Below, one piece after another: positions 20,671 through 21,212 of a DNA stretch of 21,212 bases. Origin of the DNA: a virus. Every line of letters begins with the position of its first letter. Position 1 is the first letter of the stretch. The position numbers were made by a program, and so were the translations under genes. Under the pieces are notes generated by a model. That model saw only the letters and a program-made list of their open reading frames with translations, had not been told where the DNA came from and did not search any database. The stretch is from IMG/VR virus record IMGVR_UViG_3300047560_001112, positions 1 through 21,212 of that record, one strand, 5' to 3'.

Positions 20671-20715
20671 TTTTCCACATAGTTATCCACAGATAAATCT
20701 TACTATTGTTGATAA
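20671..20715. promoter_or_regulatory. Cluster of DnaA-box-like sites
   Basis: TTTTCCACA (20671-20679) and the perfect box TTATCCACA (20683-20691), 12 bases apart on the same strand, and TGTTGATAA (20707-20715), whose complement TTATCAACA has one mismatch to the consensus. AT-rich DNA follows. Confidence 0.6.
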
Positions 20716-20829
20716 CATTTCTCAATAAGAGGATGTTTGGAAAGATATATGGGTAATAGAGCCATTATTAATAGGCTTCGTAATCATTTGCCAAACCCCC
20801 ATATCCCCCAAACCATATATCACACATAT

Positions 20830-20870
20830 CCCGATTTGTCAAGTATGCATAAAATACCCAATTTGTCAAG
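20830..20870. repeat. Two 14-base direct repeats
   Basis: CCCGATTTGTCAAG (20830-20843) and CCCAATTTGTCAAG (20857-20870), one difference, 27 bases start to start. Read on the minus strand each contains TTGACA with AT-rich DNA 17 bases downstream, so tandem leftward promoters are an alternative to iterons. Confidence 0.6.
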
Positions 20871-21016
20871 CTTTTTTACCAAATTGTTATATAAATTCTT
20901 ATTGAAAATCATTCTCATTTTGATCAAATATCAAACAAAATGAATAGAAATATGTACAAAATATACAAAAATCAGGGAAAAATAAGCTGTCTTCGTAATA
21001 GGTGTTTTATGTATAG

Positions 21017-21186
21017 TTATATAGGGGATTTTGGGTATGTTTCGTAATACCCTGGCTACCGCCAGCCCTTCGGGGGTAGATCGTAAAGGAGGATCGTAAA
21101 CCCTATATATACAAACACCATATATACATATACCATATACCTCTGACATTTATCTTATATAGGGGGATTTTGTATATGTTCGTAAT
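21017..21186. repeat. Imperfect direct repeat of about 32 bases
   Basis: TTATATAGGGGATTTTGG... ending TTTCGTAAT (21017-21048) recurs as TTATATAGGGGGATTTTG... ending TTCGTAAT (21155-21186), with a few differences and one-base shifts. Both copies are followed by a GGCTA word. Confidence 0.65.
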
Positions 21187-21212
21187 GTCAGGCTATTTTG
21201 ACAAACATCGTA

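Larger units (their letters stand above)
20598..21212. other. Gene-free AT-rich region with repeats, candidate origin
   Basis: 615 bases with no supported gene. It holds DnaA-box-like sites at 20671-20715, several CCATATA/TATATGG motifs, repeated CGTAAT/CGTAAA words (20494, 20779, 20994, 21043, 21082, 21095, 21181), direct repeats (20830-20870; 21017 and 21155), a hairpin area at 21052-21079 (CTGGC-TACC-GCCAG, alternative CCC-TTCG-GGG) and a TTGACA at 21198-21203, which may be the -35 of a promoter cut off by the window end. Confidence 0.6.

Noticed and set aside
20737-20943. 68-residue rightward frame from TTG
   Set aside because: Weak start, no ribosome-binding site, AT-driven composition and overlap with the repeat region make it a chance frame.
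20931-21149. 72-residue leftward frame in the repeat region
   Set aside because: It runs through repeats and hairpins and its sequence is made of YGI/YRV-like translations of TATA-rich repeats, so it is not a plausible protein.

Overview
The window is a segment of a tailed-phage (Caudoviricetes) genome that most likely infects an actinobacterium. Phage origin rests on a truncated large-terminase C-terminus at the left edge, two M23 endolysin-type peptidases, several holin-like membrane proteins, seven tRNA genes and tightly packed small genes. Actinobacterial affinity rests on a WhiB-type iron-sulfur protein, a DUF7455-like zinc protein, a FmdB-like zinc ribbon, flavin-dependent ThyX, an MSMEG_6728-like protein and several apparently leaderless genes. 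The sequence is rather AT-rich for such a phage, and promoters are very close to TTGACA-N17-TATAAT. The exact host cannot be read from the sequence.

Layout: (1) 2-610, end of terminase large subunit. (2) 659-4138, class Ib ribonucleotide reductase operon nrdI-nrdE-nrdF, closed by a UUCG terminator. (3) 4241-6620, a secreted multi-domain protein (signal peptide, coiled coil, 18-residue repeats, PA14-like domain, 18-residue repeats, coiled coil, Pro-rich linker, hydrophobic C-terminus) followed by two small membrane proteins. (4) 6686-7627, a small conserved gene, then five tRNAs (Asn, Asp, Thr, Ala, Glu) behind a consensus promoter. (5) 7672-9209, two paralogous M23 peptidases. (6) 9278-12235, ten rightward genes, including zinc-ribbon proteins, a deaminase, WhiB and two membrane proteins that could belong to lysis. 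(7) 12345-15172, Dps-like ferritin, GroES, ThyX and dNMP kinase, then tRNA-Ile(TAT) and tRNA-Arg(TCT). (8) 15332-17290, a leftward block with a second PA14-like protein, a possible decoration protein and several very small genes. (9) 17307-20597, rightward small early-type genes with one leftward gene (19125-19313). (10) 20598-21212, an AT-rich gene-free region with DnaA-box-like sites and repeats, a candidate replication origin.

Together the RNR, deaminase, ThyX and dNMP kinase form a nucleotide-supply set. GroES and Dps modify host folding and iron or oxidative physiology. The M23 enzymes and holin-like proteins serve lysis. The tRNAs supplement decoding.

The most interesting signals are: (a) the mirror-symmetric protein at 4241-6184, with four 18-residue repeats on each side of a PA14 domain and an apparent ATT start; (b) promoters whose -10 element lies in the loop of an inverted repeat whose right arm is the next gene's Shine-Dalgarno, before the second M23 gene and before the 6686 gene; (c) five genes with identical TGN-TANNNT-N6-RTG architecture, implying leaderless mRNAs; (d) the DnaA-box region at the right end; (e) a ThyX whose RHR triad is replaced by KYA.
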